Shown here one piece after another: positions 8,908 to 17,140 of a stretch of 64,000 bases of DNA. The notes under the pieces are model-generated. The model was not told the origin of the DNA. It saw only the letters and a list, made by a program, of their open reading frames with translations, and searched no databases. Within the stretch, counting starts at the first letter, position 1. Each line of letters opens with the position of its first letter. Source of the DNA: an uncultured Eubacteriales bacterium (lineage in GTDB: Bacteria; Bacillota; Clostridia; Peptostreptococcales; Anaerovoracaceae); assembly GCA_910583765.1 (NCBI GenBank), contig CAJTYS010000007.1, forward strand, positions 1-64,000, written 5' to 3'. Both the position numbers and the translations under genes were made by a program.

Positions 8908-9043
8908 AAAAATGTCCACACTCCCTGCCCAATAAATTAATTTTAAACATTCCATCCATGTTTGTTATTATCAAATAACAAAGGCCGGATTTGTTTATGA
9001 AGCACATTCATGGGTTTATGGTGTGGATATCGTTTCCTTTATC

Positions 9044-9071
9044 TTGACTTTCTCCTGATTTGTGCTATGAT
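9044..9071 (+). promoter_or_regulatory. promoter upstream of MATE leader
   Basis: TTGACT at 9044-9049, 16 bp, TATGAT at 9066-9071. The start of transcription would fall near 9078, immediately before the leader hairpin. Confidence 0.65.
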
Positions 9072-9090
9072 AAAAACATGGTTTGAGACG

Positions 9091-9128
9091 CTCCCATATA
9101 CAAAGGCTATTTGTGTATGGGAGTTTTT
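9091..9128 (+). terminator. leader terminator (attenuator) before MATE gene
   Basis: A 14-bp stem (CTCCCATATACAAA at 9091-9104 with its complement at 9110-9123, one G-U pair) is followed by TTTTTT. It lies between the promoter at 9044-9071 and the MATE start at 9163, so transcription should usually stop here unless readthrough is induced. Confidence 0.75.
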
Positions 9129-9162
9129 TCGTGTGAAGCGATAGAAAGGAAAAAGAGCGAAC

Positions 9163-10509
9163 GTGAATCATAACAGTGTTTTGAAAGATTTTTTGAAGTA
9201 TGTGTCTTTGAACATTTTAGGGCAGATGGCCTACTCGTGTTACACCCTGGCGGACACTTTTTTCATATCTGCCAGTTTGGGCGCCAATGGTTTGGCAGCT
9301 CTGAACCTTGCTTTTCCTATGTTCTGCGTGATCAACGGAACGGGATTAATGATCGGCATGGGCGGCGGGACCAGATATTCCATTTTGGTAAGCCGCAGGG
9401 AGAGCGAAAAGGCAAACCGCGTTTTCACAAACGCTGTTTATCTCGTCATATTTTTCGCGTCCCTCTATGTCCTGCTAGGATTGTTTTTATCTGGAACGCT
9501 GGTAAACATTCTGGGAGCCGATGCCACGGTGTTTTCCATGACAAACACATATCTGAAAGTCCTGCTCTTGTTCGCGCCCGCGTTTTTGACGAATAACCTT
9601 CTGCAGTGTTTTGTGCGAAACGATGGTAATCCCTCTCTGTCAATGGCGGCTATGATCACAGGCAGCTTTTCCAATATTATCCTTGACTATATCTTTATCT
9701 TTCCTCTTGGTCTTGGCATATTCGGCGCGATCCTGGCCACAAGCATGGCTCCGATCATCAGTATTCTTGTTTTATCGCCTTACCTGATCAGACGGAAAAA
9801 CAAGTTTCACTTTGTGAAATCCGCGCCAAAGATCACTCGGGCACTGGAAATCGCCTCCAGCGGCGTGCCGCCCCTTGTCACGGAAATCACTTCCGGCATT
9901 GTCATGTTTTTGTTTAATTTCATTATCCTCCGTTTGGCCGGAAATATCGGCGTGGCGGCTTTTAGCGTGATCACTGTGATCTCCCTGGTGGTGGTTGCCA
10001 TGTACACAGGGCTGTCCCAAGGGATTCAGCCCATTATCAGCCTGAACCATGGAGCCGGAAACGCCGCAAATGTGAAAGCCATCCTAAAATACGCTATGGT
10101 CACGGCACTGTTTATGTCGTGTCTGATTTATGGGATCATATTCTTTGACGCATCGTGGCTCGCATCTGTTTTTAACAGTGAAAATAACCAAATGCTCCAG
10201 AAATTTGCGGTGGAAGGAATGAGACTCTATTTTCTTGCCTGCCCGTTCATTGGATTCAACATTGTAACGGCCATTTATTTTACCTCAACGGAGCGTCCTC
10301 GCCCCGCGCAGCTCATTTCGCTTTTAAGAGGATTTTTCATCCTTGTGCCAATGGCATTTTTACTTTCTGCCTTTTTAGAAATGACTGGCGTGTGGTGCGC
10401 GTATCCAGCGACAGAATGCCTGGTCGCCTTGATTGGAATGGTGCTTTACATTTTGAAAAAAAGGAAGAAATTGGTGCGGCGGACGCGGCGAAGCGTCATG
10501 GGTGATTGA
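9163..10509 (+). CDS. MATE-family efflux transporter
   Basis: 448-residue inner-membrane protein with about 12 hydrophobic helices and the MATE features QMAYSCYTLADTFFIS (helix 1) and GMGGGTRYSI (helix 2-3 loop), with an internal repeat at about residue 235. MATE proteins export drugs or metabolites using sodium or proton gradients. It starts with GTG behind AAGGAAAAAG. The gene has its own promoter and an intrinsic terminator in the 5' leader, which points to inducible expression by antitermination. It is followed after 68 bp by a DUF2500 gene. Confidence 0.9.
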   Translation: MNHNSVLKDFLKYVSLNILGQMAYSCYTLADTFFISASLGANGLAALNLAFPMFCVINGTGLMIGMGGGTRYSILVSRRESEKANRVFTNAVYLVIFFASLYVLLGLFLSGTLVNILGADATVFSMTNTYLKVLLLFAPAFLTNNLLQCFVRNDGNPSLSMAAMITGSFSNIILDYIFIFPLGLGIFGAILATSMAPIISILVLSPYLIRRKNKFHFVKSAPKITRALEIASSGVPPLVTEITSGIVMFLFNFIILRLAGNIGVAAFSVITVISLVVVAMYTGLSQGIQPIISLNHGAGNAANVKAILKYAMVTALFMSCLIYGIIFFDASWLASVFNSENNQMLQKFAVEGMRLYFLACPFIGFNIVTAIYFTSTERPRPAQLISLLRGFFILVPMAFLLSAFLEMTGVWCAYPATECLVALIGMVLYILKKRKKLVRRTRRSVMGD

Positions 10510-10577
10510 AAACACAGACGGATTATCGTATAATGATTTTAACACAGAGTGAAATCAGCTGTTAGGGAGGGATGGAA

Positions 10578-10991
10578 ATGGATTTGAGCTATGAGGAATC
10601 CGGTATGGGTTTTGGCGGATTTGAAACTATGTTTTTCATTGTATTCGCGCTTGTTGCTGTGGTCTTTGTGGTGATCGCAGTGAAAGGGATCACCACCTGG
10701 AAGAAAAACAACGATTCTCCACGTTTGACCGTGCCTGCGAAAATCGTGACAAAAAGGACACACGTTTCCCGTCACAACTACGCAAATGACAGCGATCTGA
10801 TGACCAGCGGACATGGGCATGCCACCACCTCTTATACAAGCTATTATGTGACGTTTCAACTCGAAAGCGGAGACCGAATAGAATTTTCCGTTAAAAGTTC
10901 GGAATATGGCATGTTGGCCGAAGGAGACACGGGGAAACTGTCTTTTCAGGGAAGCAGGTATCTGTCCTTTGAACGGGATAGGAACGCCTAA
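10578..10991 (+). CDS. DUF2500 family membrane-anchored protein
   Basis: 137 residues: one N-terminal transmembrane segment (about 15-37), then a soluble domain with paired strands matching the DUF2500 pattern (PRLTVPAKIVTKRTHVS, YYVTFQLESGDRIEFSV, GDTGKLSFQGSRYLSFER). Function is not known for the family. Two ATGs are six bases apart; AGGGAGGG abuts the first at 10572, so the second at 10578 has the proper spacing. It may be read through from the MATE gene. Confidence 0.75.
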   Translation: MDLSYEESGMGFGGFETMFFIVFALVAVVFVVIAVKGITTWKKNNDSPRLTVPAKIVTKRTHVSRHNYANDSDLMTSGHGHATTSYTSYYVTFQLESGDRIEFSVKSSEYGMLAEGDTGKLSFQGSRYLSFERDRNA

Positions 10992-10992
10992 T

Positions 10993-11166
10993 CTGTCTGA
11001 AAAATTGATTCAAGAGTTTGGAAACGGGTTATCAGAAAGAAATTTTCGGAAATTTTATTTGCTGTTTCCTGATGATGAAATTTGGAACGCATGCGTTCCA
11101 AATTTGAATTGGACACACTTTAGATCCTTATTGCGCGTCGCTGATGAAGATGCCCGTATGCTGTAA
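10993..11166 (+). pseudogene. DUF1016 (YhcG-type PDDEXK) N-domain remnant
   Basis: Reading from just after the DUF2500 stop, the frame gives LSEKLIQEFGNGLSERNF, then FRKFYLLFP, then LNWTHFRSLLRVADEDAR. This is the conserved core of the N-terminal DUF1016 domain (normally ending RLLRVxxxEARxFY). There is no start codon and it ends at a TAA after about 57 residues, so it is a scar of a lost YhcG-like gene. Its 3' end abuts an oppositely oriented AAA-ATPase remnant. Confidence 0.65.
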
Positions 11167-11351
11167 TAAGCGGCCAGCATTTTCAGGGTCATGGACTTGC
11201 CAAAACGCCGGGGCCTGCTGACACAAATGAACCGCTGCTCTGTGTTGATATATTTGTTGGTATGGGCGATCAGCCCTGTTTTGTCCACATAGACTTCCAA
11301 ACGGATCGCATTCAGGAATCCATGGTTTCGCGGATTTAAATATATCCCCAT
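11160..11351 (-). pseudogene. AAA-ATPase_like N-terminal remnant
   Basis: 64 residues match the N-terminus of the AAA-ATPase_like family: VYVDKTGLIAHTNKY, then the degenerate P-loop SRPRRFGKS at about 45-53 and MLAAYYS. The homology stops abruptly where the DUF1016 scar begins; the frame runs on to 11055 without recognisable content. This is a different subfamily from the four intact copies in the window (start MGIYLNP rather than MARTVGIG). Confidence 0.7.
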
Positions 11352-11384
11352 AAGATGTCCCTCTATTATTTGCTAGTCGAAAAA

Positions 11385-11633
11385 TCATAATTCCTTGAAA
11401 TAAGTTTTCAGCTCTGCTTTGCAGCTATCGTCCAGCTGTTTGATTTCAACGCCGCGGATGGCAGCCTCCAAATGATAGAGAATGACAACGCAAGTGCCAG
11501 GATATTGTTCTTTGAGCCGGAAAACCGCTTGTTTGCTCCCGATTTCCACTAAATCCTCAGCTGAATGGATGCCCACTGAATGAAGCTTTTTTTCCATTGT
11601 TTTTCCAAGTCCTAAAGAAGTGACCGCAGCCAT
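11385..11633 (-). CDS. TfoX C-terminal domain-like protein
   Basis: 82-residue helical protein matching TfoX_C: SLGLGKTMEKKLHSVGIHS, then DLVEIGSKQAVFRLKE, then a central LYHLEAAIRG. In enterobacteria TfoX/Sxy promotes competence with CRP, but single-domain TfoX_C proteins in Firmicutes have no established role. The ATG is preceded by GGAGGAG. It stands alone, 34 bp downstream of the AAA remnant. The spacer to 11807 holds only a weak hairpin (GCTGC/GCAGC) that might end the neighbouring leftward operon. Confidence 0.75.
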   Translation of the reverse strand: MAAVTSLGLGKTMEKKLHSVGIHSAEDLVEIGSKQAVFRLKEQYPGTCVVILYHLEAAIRGVEIKQLDDSCKAELKTYFKEL

Positions 11634-11806
11634 TTTTTCTCCTCCGTGTTGATGTGATCTGCTTTACGTTTTTATCATTCTAACATTGATAGGAGCATGT
11701 TACAAGTTTATCGCCTCCTGAAACACAAAAGAAACACACGCTGCCATTATGAAATAACAGCAGCGCGCATCCCACAAAAAGGATTTATGTAAGTGCCCAA
11801 TAAAGG

Positions 11807-13495
11807 TTAATCATCCAGGCTTCCCCTGACCACTTTGCCTTCAAAAATCGTCGCAGCGCATTTGATCTGTCCGATCTTGTCTGCTGGCACATCGAAGTAA
11901 TTCTCCGAAAGAACATTGATGTTGGCTAGTTTTCCGGCTTCCAGCGATCCCATGATGTGATCCCAGCGCATTTGTTTCGCACTGTTGATGGTATACCCTT
12001 TCAGCATAAGGGCTCTGTCGAATTTTTCTGAAACAGGCGGCCTGACGCTTTCCGGAAACCGCCGCGGATCCAGAGGAGTGTCCATATCCACCCGGGTATG
12101 AGAAATCTGCATGCCCACAAACGGATTGGAAAGACGCATCTTGCTATATGCGATCAAATCGCTGGAAAACGCGATCAACGCACCGCTTTTTATCATCGGG
12201 CTGAAGGTATAGAATCTGTTCCATCTCTCTTCGCCCAGATACAGCTTTGCCTTTTCTCCATAGTTGCCGCCCGACCATCTGAGCGTGTAATTGATAGTGA
12301 TCCCCAGTTCTGCCGGTCTATACATATCAGCAGGATCCACCAGCTCGCAGTGGGCAATGACCAGCTGCGTCTTTAGATTGTCCCTACCCACTTCATCCAT
12401 TAATTTTTCATAAGCATCGCACAGCATCCGAAAAGATCTGTCCCCCACAACATGCACATGCAGGTCCAGCCCTGCTTCGTTGACTTTTTTCATATACTGG
12501 AACAGGTCTGCGTCATTGAGAGTCGTATTGCCATAGTTTTCTCCGCTGTCATCATTGATGATTGGATGCAGATAGCCGCCGCTGCCGCTCTCATTGGTGC
12601 CGTCCAAAAACAGTTTCATGGTGTTGAACTTCATATGGTCATTGCCGAAAGTTTCCCTAAATCGCCCTAGTTCAGCGATCTTTTCATCCAGCAGGTCCAG
12701 AGAATCACAGAGAACAGCGCCATCATAATACAGCATGGAGTCACCCTTTTCATCCAGCGTTTTCATGGATATCAGCTGCCGCTCTGTCTCAACAAAGGCA
12801 TCGAAAATCGCTGTGACGCCATATTCCATGTATTGATCCAGCACCATCTTCAAGGCATCCTCCGTGATTTCATCAGGCGGCCGCCACTGTAAATTCTCGT
12901 ACAGCGTTTCTTCAAAGCATTTCCATGCGAATTCTAAAACAAATCCCGTAGGTGTCCCATCGCTGTCTCGGACAAACATCCGATACCCTGGCTCTGGATC
13001 CGGCGTGTCCCTTGTGACGCCCATGAGTTCCAAGGTTTTTGAATTCACCCATGACATGTGCTCCCCATAATCCTGCACCAGCACAGGACGATCCGCAATG
13101 ATTTCATCCAGCATTTCTTTTCTAGGGCCTTTTTCATCGAAAATATGAGTGGGGTAATATTCAAAGAATAGGAAAGGCTTTTCCGAGGCAGGATGCTTTT
13201 CCGCGTATTCTTTCATAAAGCCCAGCAATTCCGTCACATCCTCTGTATAAGGCAGCCTGACATGCCATACGGTTTTGGCAATATGTCCGGGGTGGCAGTG
13301 ACTGTCCACAAATCCTGGGATCACCATTTTCCCGCCAAGATTATAGATTCGCGCTTTCTCTCCGGCCATGGGTTTCCATTCCGCCTCATTGCTGCCCACA
13401 TACAGGATCTTCGCTCCGTCATAGACTATGGTTTTTGCTCTGGGATTTCTCTCGTCCATAGTATAAATGTCAGCGTTAGTCAAGATTGTAACCAT
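11807..13495 (-). CDS. YtcJ-type amidohydrolase (amidohydrolase family 3)
   Basis: 562-residue metal-dependent hydrolase. The N-terminal beta domain ends at MVIPGFVDSHCHPGH with the metal-binding HxH at 66-68. Further ligands expected are in LDLHVHVVGD (about 355), VIAHCEL and the SSD motif AFSSDL near 455; the C-terminal dihydroorotase-like tail (KLANINVLSENYFD) is intact. Family members cleave N-acyl, formamide or imidazolone bonds. The start follows GGAGG. It lies 25 bp downstream of an APC permease gene on the same strand, so uptake plus hydrolysis of one amino-acid derivative is likely. The substrate is unknown. Confidence 0.87.
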   Translation of the reverse strand: MVTILTNADIYTMDERNPRAKTIVYDGAKILYVGSNEAEWKPMAGEKARIYNLGGKMVIPGFVDSHCHPGHIAKTVWHVRLPYTEDVTELLGFMKEYAEKHPASEKPFLFFEYYPTHIFDEKGPRKEMLDEIIADRPVLVQDYGEHMSWVNSKTLELMGVTRDTPDPEPGYRMFVRDSDGTPTGFVLEFAWKCFEETLYENLQWRPPDEITEDALKMVLDQYMEYGVTAIFDAFVETERQLISMKTLDEKGDSMLYYDGAVLCDSLDLLDEKIAELGRFRETFGNDHMKFNTMKLFLDGTNESGSGGYLHPIINDDSGENYGNTTLNDADLFQYMKKVNEAGLDLHVHVVGDRSFRMLCDAYEKLMDEVGRDNLKTQLVIAHCELVDPADMYRPAELGITINYTLRWSGGNYGEKAKLYLGEERWNRFYTFSPMIKSGALIAFSSDLIAYSKMRLSNPFVGMQISHTRVDMDTPLDPRRFPESVRPPVSEKFDRALMLKGYTINSAKQMRWDHIMGSLEAGKLANINVLSENYFDVPADKIGQIKCAATIFEGKVVRGSLDD

Positions 13496-13520
13496 ATTCT
13501 CCTCCTTTCTTCATCCCCTG

Positions 13521-14882
13521 TTACAGTTCCATGGCCTGTGGATTTTCTCTCAGGCCTTTTGTCTTGATGAGCAGATAAACGAACCCAAAGGCAAGCCATC
13601 CGATGCCTACCAGCTGTGCTGACAATGCCAGACTGAAAATCAGATAAATGCAGAAGATCACGCCCAGCCAAGGCAGGACCGCGTACTTCACAAATCCTGC
13701 TACCGTTCTGTTCGCAGGCGTTCTCACGTAATAATGGGCAAAACAGGAAAGATTCGTGAATGTGAAACCGGTCAGCGCGCCGAAGCTGATCAATGATGCC
13801 GCTGCCTGCAGATTATTGGCGAAGGCGATGGACAGCAATCCTACCGCAGTAGCGATGACGATCCCGAACACAGGGGTTTTAAATTTCGGATGGAGGTATC
13901 CAAAGGTTTTCTTCGGGAGAAAGTTGCTCTTTCCCATATTGTAAAACACTCTGGCTACCGCGTTGGTCCCTGCCAGGCAACACATCAGTGACGTGAAGGC
14001 TTTCAACACAGAAAAGATTGGAACCAGCCAGCCCGCGTTCACATGGGCGAACATTTCCAGGATCCCTGTATCAGGATCTTTCATTTCCAGATAGCCTGTC
14101 GGCCATGCCAGCTGAAGAATATATGCCATGATGATAAACGCGATGGCACAAATAACGCAGCAGAGAATGATGGCTTTTGGGATCGTTTTTTCCGGATCTT
14201 TTGTTTCCTCTGACATGGTGGAAATAACGTCAAATCCTACGAATCCGCAGCAGAAAATACCGGAGGCTGTCAAAATATTGTCCAGGACGAACACTTCTGG
14301 ATTCAGATACGCGGTCGGGTCAAAGAATGTTCCCGCGCCGCCTCCCCGCGCCACATAAATCACCACAAAGGCAAACGAGAACAGCAGGAATCCTATGCCC
14401 ACCACAGTAAAAAATGAATTCACAGAGCCAGCGATTTGCATCCCCATGATACTGAGGACCGCGCAGCTGGCCACGCCGATGAGGATCCATCCCCAGACAG
14501 GCACGGCTGGAATAAAGGCATTGAGATATAGGCCAAAAGATAAATAGCATACCATTGGCAGCAGCAGATAGTCCGCTATGATGGCCCACCCTGCCATAAA
14601 GCCTACCTTTGGTCCGATGGACTCAGAAGTAAACACATACACGGACCCTGATCTCTGATACACTTTGGACATCCTGGCATAACTGAGCGCTGAAAAGAAC
14701 ATGACCACTGCCGTTATGGTGATGGTCAGCGCGTACATGCCTTTGGTGAGGACCGGAAGGATCCCCGCGTACAGATAAACCACGTTGGGGCTCATTGCGG
14801 CGATCCCCATAAGGATCAGCGAAAATAGGCCCATGTTTCCAGTCAATTTGACTTCTTGTTCTGTTTTTTTCACTTGTTCCAT
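13521..14882 (-). CDS. APC-superfamily amino-acid permease
   Basis: 453-residue permease with about 12 transmembrane helices and the APC helix-1 motif (LILMGIAAMSPNVVYLYAG) and helix-6 region (CGFVGFDVISTMSEETKDP, the conserved E-E-x-x-x-P). It probably exchanges or imports an amino acid or amide. The frame is open to a TTG at 14900, but AAAGGAG immediately precedes the ATG at 14882. It forms an operon with the YtcJ-type amidohydrolase and is divergent from a large AraC regulator. Confidence 0.88.
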   Translation of the reverse strand: MEQVKKTEQEVKLTGNMGLFSLILMGIAAMSPNVVYLYAGILPVLTKGMYALTITITAVVMFFSALSYARMSKVYQRSGSVYVFTSESIGPKVGFMAGWAIIADYLLLPMVCYLSFGLYLNAFIPAVPVWGWILIGVASCAVLSIMGMQIAGSVNSFFTVVGIGFLLFSFAFVVIYVARGGGAGTFFDPTAYLNPEVFVLDNILTASGIFCCGFVGFDVISTMSEETKDPEKTIPKAIILCCVICAIAFIIMAYILQLAWPTGYLEMKDPDTGILEMFAHVNAGWLVPIFSVLKAFTSLMCCLAGTNAVARVFYNMGKSNFLPKKTFGYLHPKFKTPVFGIVIATAVGLLSIAFANNLQAAASLISFGALTGFTFTNLSCFAHYYVRTPANRTVAGFVKYAVLPWLGVIFCIYLIFSLALSAQLVGIGWLAFGFVYLLIKTKGLRENPQAMEL

Positions 14883-15059
14883 GATAACATCTCCTTTCAA
14901 AACATCATTGTTAAGATCATCATATTTTGAAATTTTCAGAATTTACAGGGCATTTTCTATGCATTATCCCTTTCATAAATTGTTATGTTTCCTTTTTTGA
15001 TTTGAGTTCACATCGCAAGATCTGTCCCCTAATATACCCTCCATACCGCCCCTTTATTA

Positions 15060-15068
15060 TGGTACAAT
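15060..15068 (+). promoter_or_regulatory. extended -10 promoter for AraC regulator
   Basis: TGGTACAAT, an extended -10 with no good -35. It leaves a leader of roughly 160 nt before 15232. Otherwise the 14883-15231 spacer shows no gene. Confidence 0.4.
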
Positions 15069-15231
15069 CTAAAAAAGCGGAAATGAGGAGCGTTAGGGAC
15101 TCTGATTTCCACATGCCGACCATAGGCGGCGACTCTTTGCAAGATACTTTTTTGATATCTTGGGAATATTGAAAACAATATTTCCATATAGTAACAAGAA
15201 CATTTCTTTACCAACTAGGCAGGTGTCAATC

Positions 15232-17118
15232 ATGGAAAACTACAATCGTTTGTATGAAGAAATTTCTTATGATAAGCATCCCTTTATTCATATCAATGTG
15301 ATGGAACTGGGCCGCTATCCGCTCCATATGCACGAAGACATGGAATTTCTTTTTGTTCTGTCCGGTAAAGTCGAGGCTGATTTCAGTCTTTATTGCTATG
15401 AGATCGAAAGCGGGCACATCATTCTCATCAATCCACATACGCTGCATTCCATCCAAAAGAAATCCGAAACTGCCGTGGTTGCCAGTATTTATATTAAGCC
15501 AGCTTACTTCGAGACTTATCATGAACAGATCACAAAGTCTATTTTTTTCTATAACTCTTTCCGCGAGTCAGACTACTATACTGTGCAGAATTACATCAAA
15601 AACCAGCTTTTTGAAATCCTTCTGACCTATTTTGACATTGGCATCAGAAAAACCACGTTACAGGAACAATGCGTTTCCTGTATCTTTTATCTGATCAATT
15701 ACTCCCGCAGCTGGCGCACTGCCGCAAATAAAATCGAATTGATGAGCAATTACAAAAAAAATGGAGCGCAGATCGATTACCTGAATCAAATACTGTGGTA
15801 CATTTATGCGAATTCCAACAAAAAAATTTCTCTCCAGATGCTTTCTGAAGAGTTTCATATCAGTAAATTCTATATTTCACATTTATTCCGTGAGGGTGTG
15901 AATCGGCCTTTTCAGGAATATCTGATCCGCGCGCGTATTGAAGAGTCCATCAAATTGCTTCACGGCACCAGTCTGACTGTGGAAGAGATCGCGGAAAAAT
16001 GCGGGTTTTCCTCCCTTTCCTTTTTCCGAAAAAAGTTCCGGCAGATTGTGCCTGATCATTATGGCAAAACACCTTTCGAGGAAAGGGAACGGCTGCGGAA
16101 CGGGACCCTTTCCACGACTGCTCCTGAAATCAAAATGATTTTAGATGTGGATGAAATCAAGGTCATTCTGGCAAACACGGATGGGAGCGCCCGAGGGATC
16201 CCTGCTGAAAAACAGATCATAAAACTGCAGTGTGATTTTAACAGTACCGAAAAATCGGAGTTATCGTATGCTGGAAACCACATTCTTTTCGCGTCACTTA
16301 GCGATTTACATGGGACGTATCTGAAACATTTGCATGAAATGGAACTATCCTATGATACCTTTATTTGCCTTGACTCTGAGCTTATTGAGAACCATTATCA
16401 GATCTTTCAATCCTGGTCCTTTATGGAAACCATTCTTTATGAACTCCAACAATATGGATTTCATTTAAAGATTCTTTATCCTGATGGAAATGATTTGTCG
16501 CGGTTTTCACAGCTCTCCCAACATTTCCAGGGGTTCAGGGCCAGGTGTCCTGCCTTTCATATGAATGCTCTGCGCAGATCAGAGGCTGTGATCTGTCAGC
16601 CCATGGACTACATTGGTGATTATTTATCGTTTCTTTCTTTGCACCGGAATCAGGCGGTTCTGTTTCCTCTGGAAGAAATCATGCTCAATAATGGCTTGAA
16701 AACACCTGCCGCTTATGGAATGATGTATTTCAATCTGCTGGAGCCAACTGTGATTCAGGACAACGCCAACTGCATCATATCCAAATCAGAGGACCAATTG
16801 CGCATTCTAATTTTTTCAGCGGCGGCTCATGCGTCCTCTGCTTCATCCGAACACATCATACAGCTGAAAAACCTACCGCAGCAGAGCATTTTAAATCATC
16901 AGGAAATCACGAAGTTTTCTTGCCAGGATGCTCGCATTTGGAAGTCTCTAGATATTCCTGTGACAATCTCAAAGGAGCTAAAACAGTCCATTGAAAATAT
17001 GAGCAGGCCTGTTCAAAAACAAGTCTCCCCGATTTTCACTTCTGAATATGACATTTTCCTCACCCTGTCAGAACACAATGCGCATTACATTTCTCTGTCC
17101 TTTTTCTCAGACCGTTAA
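15232..17118 (+). CDS. AraC-family regulator with C-terminal GH39-like extension
   Basis: 628 residues. A cupin-like domain carries LHMHEDMEFLFVLSGK near residue 28. The AraC double helix-turn-helix lies at about 195-285 (QMLSEEFHISKFYISHLF, VEEIAEKCGFSSLSFFRK). The remaining 330 residues are unusual: the stretch NNGLKTPAAYGMMYF followed by LLEPTVIQDNANCIISK and LRILIFSAA resembles the end of glycosyl-hydrolase 39-like domains seen in some long AraC regulators, probably non-catalytic here. The frame is open to a TTG at 15160; the ATG at 15232 with AGGTG is preferred. It is divergent from the APC/amidohydrolase operon, its likely target. Confidence 0.8.
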   Translation: MENYNRLYEEISYDKHPFIHINVMELGRYPLHMHEDMEFLFVLSGKVEADFSLYCYEIESGHIILINPHTLHSIQKKSETAVVASIYIKPAYFETYHEQITKSIFFYNSFRESDYYTVQNYIKNQLFEILLTYFDIGIRKTTLQEQCVSCIFYLINYSRSWRTAANKIELMSNYKKNGAQIDYLNQILWYIYANSNKKISLQMLSEEFHISKFYISHLFREGVNRPFQEYLIRARIEESIKLLHGTSLTVEEIAEKCGFSSLSFFRKKFRQIVPDHYGKTPFEERERLRNGTLSTTAPEIKMILDVDEIKVILANTDGSARGIPAEKQIIKLQCDFNSTEKSELSYAGNHILFASLSDLHGTYLKHLHEMELSYDTFICLDSELIENHYQIFQSWSFMETILYELQQYGFHLKILYPDGNDLSRFSQLSQHFQGFRARCPAFHMNALRRSEAVICQPMDYIGDYLSFLSLHRNQAVLFPLEEIMLNNGLKTPAAYGMMYFNLLEPTVIQDNANCIISKSEDQLRILIFSAAAHASSASSEHIIQLKNLPQQSILNHQEITKFSCQDARIWKSLDIPVTISKELKQSIENMSRPVQKQVSPIFTSEYDIFLTLSEHNAHYISLSFFSDR

Positions 17119-17140
17119 GGGAGGGAGAAACTATTTTTGA

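Noticed and set aside
11055..11160. Extension of the AAA-ATPase remnant to a 98-residue gene
   Set aside because: The last 34 residues are the antisense of the DUF1016 stub and resemble nothing.
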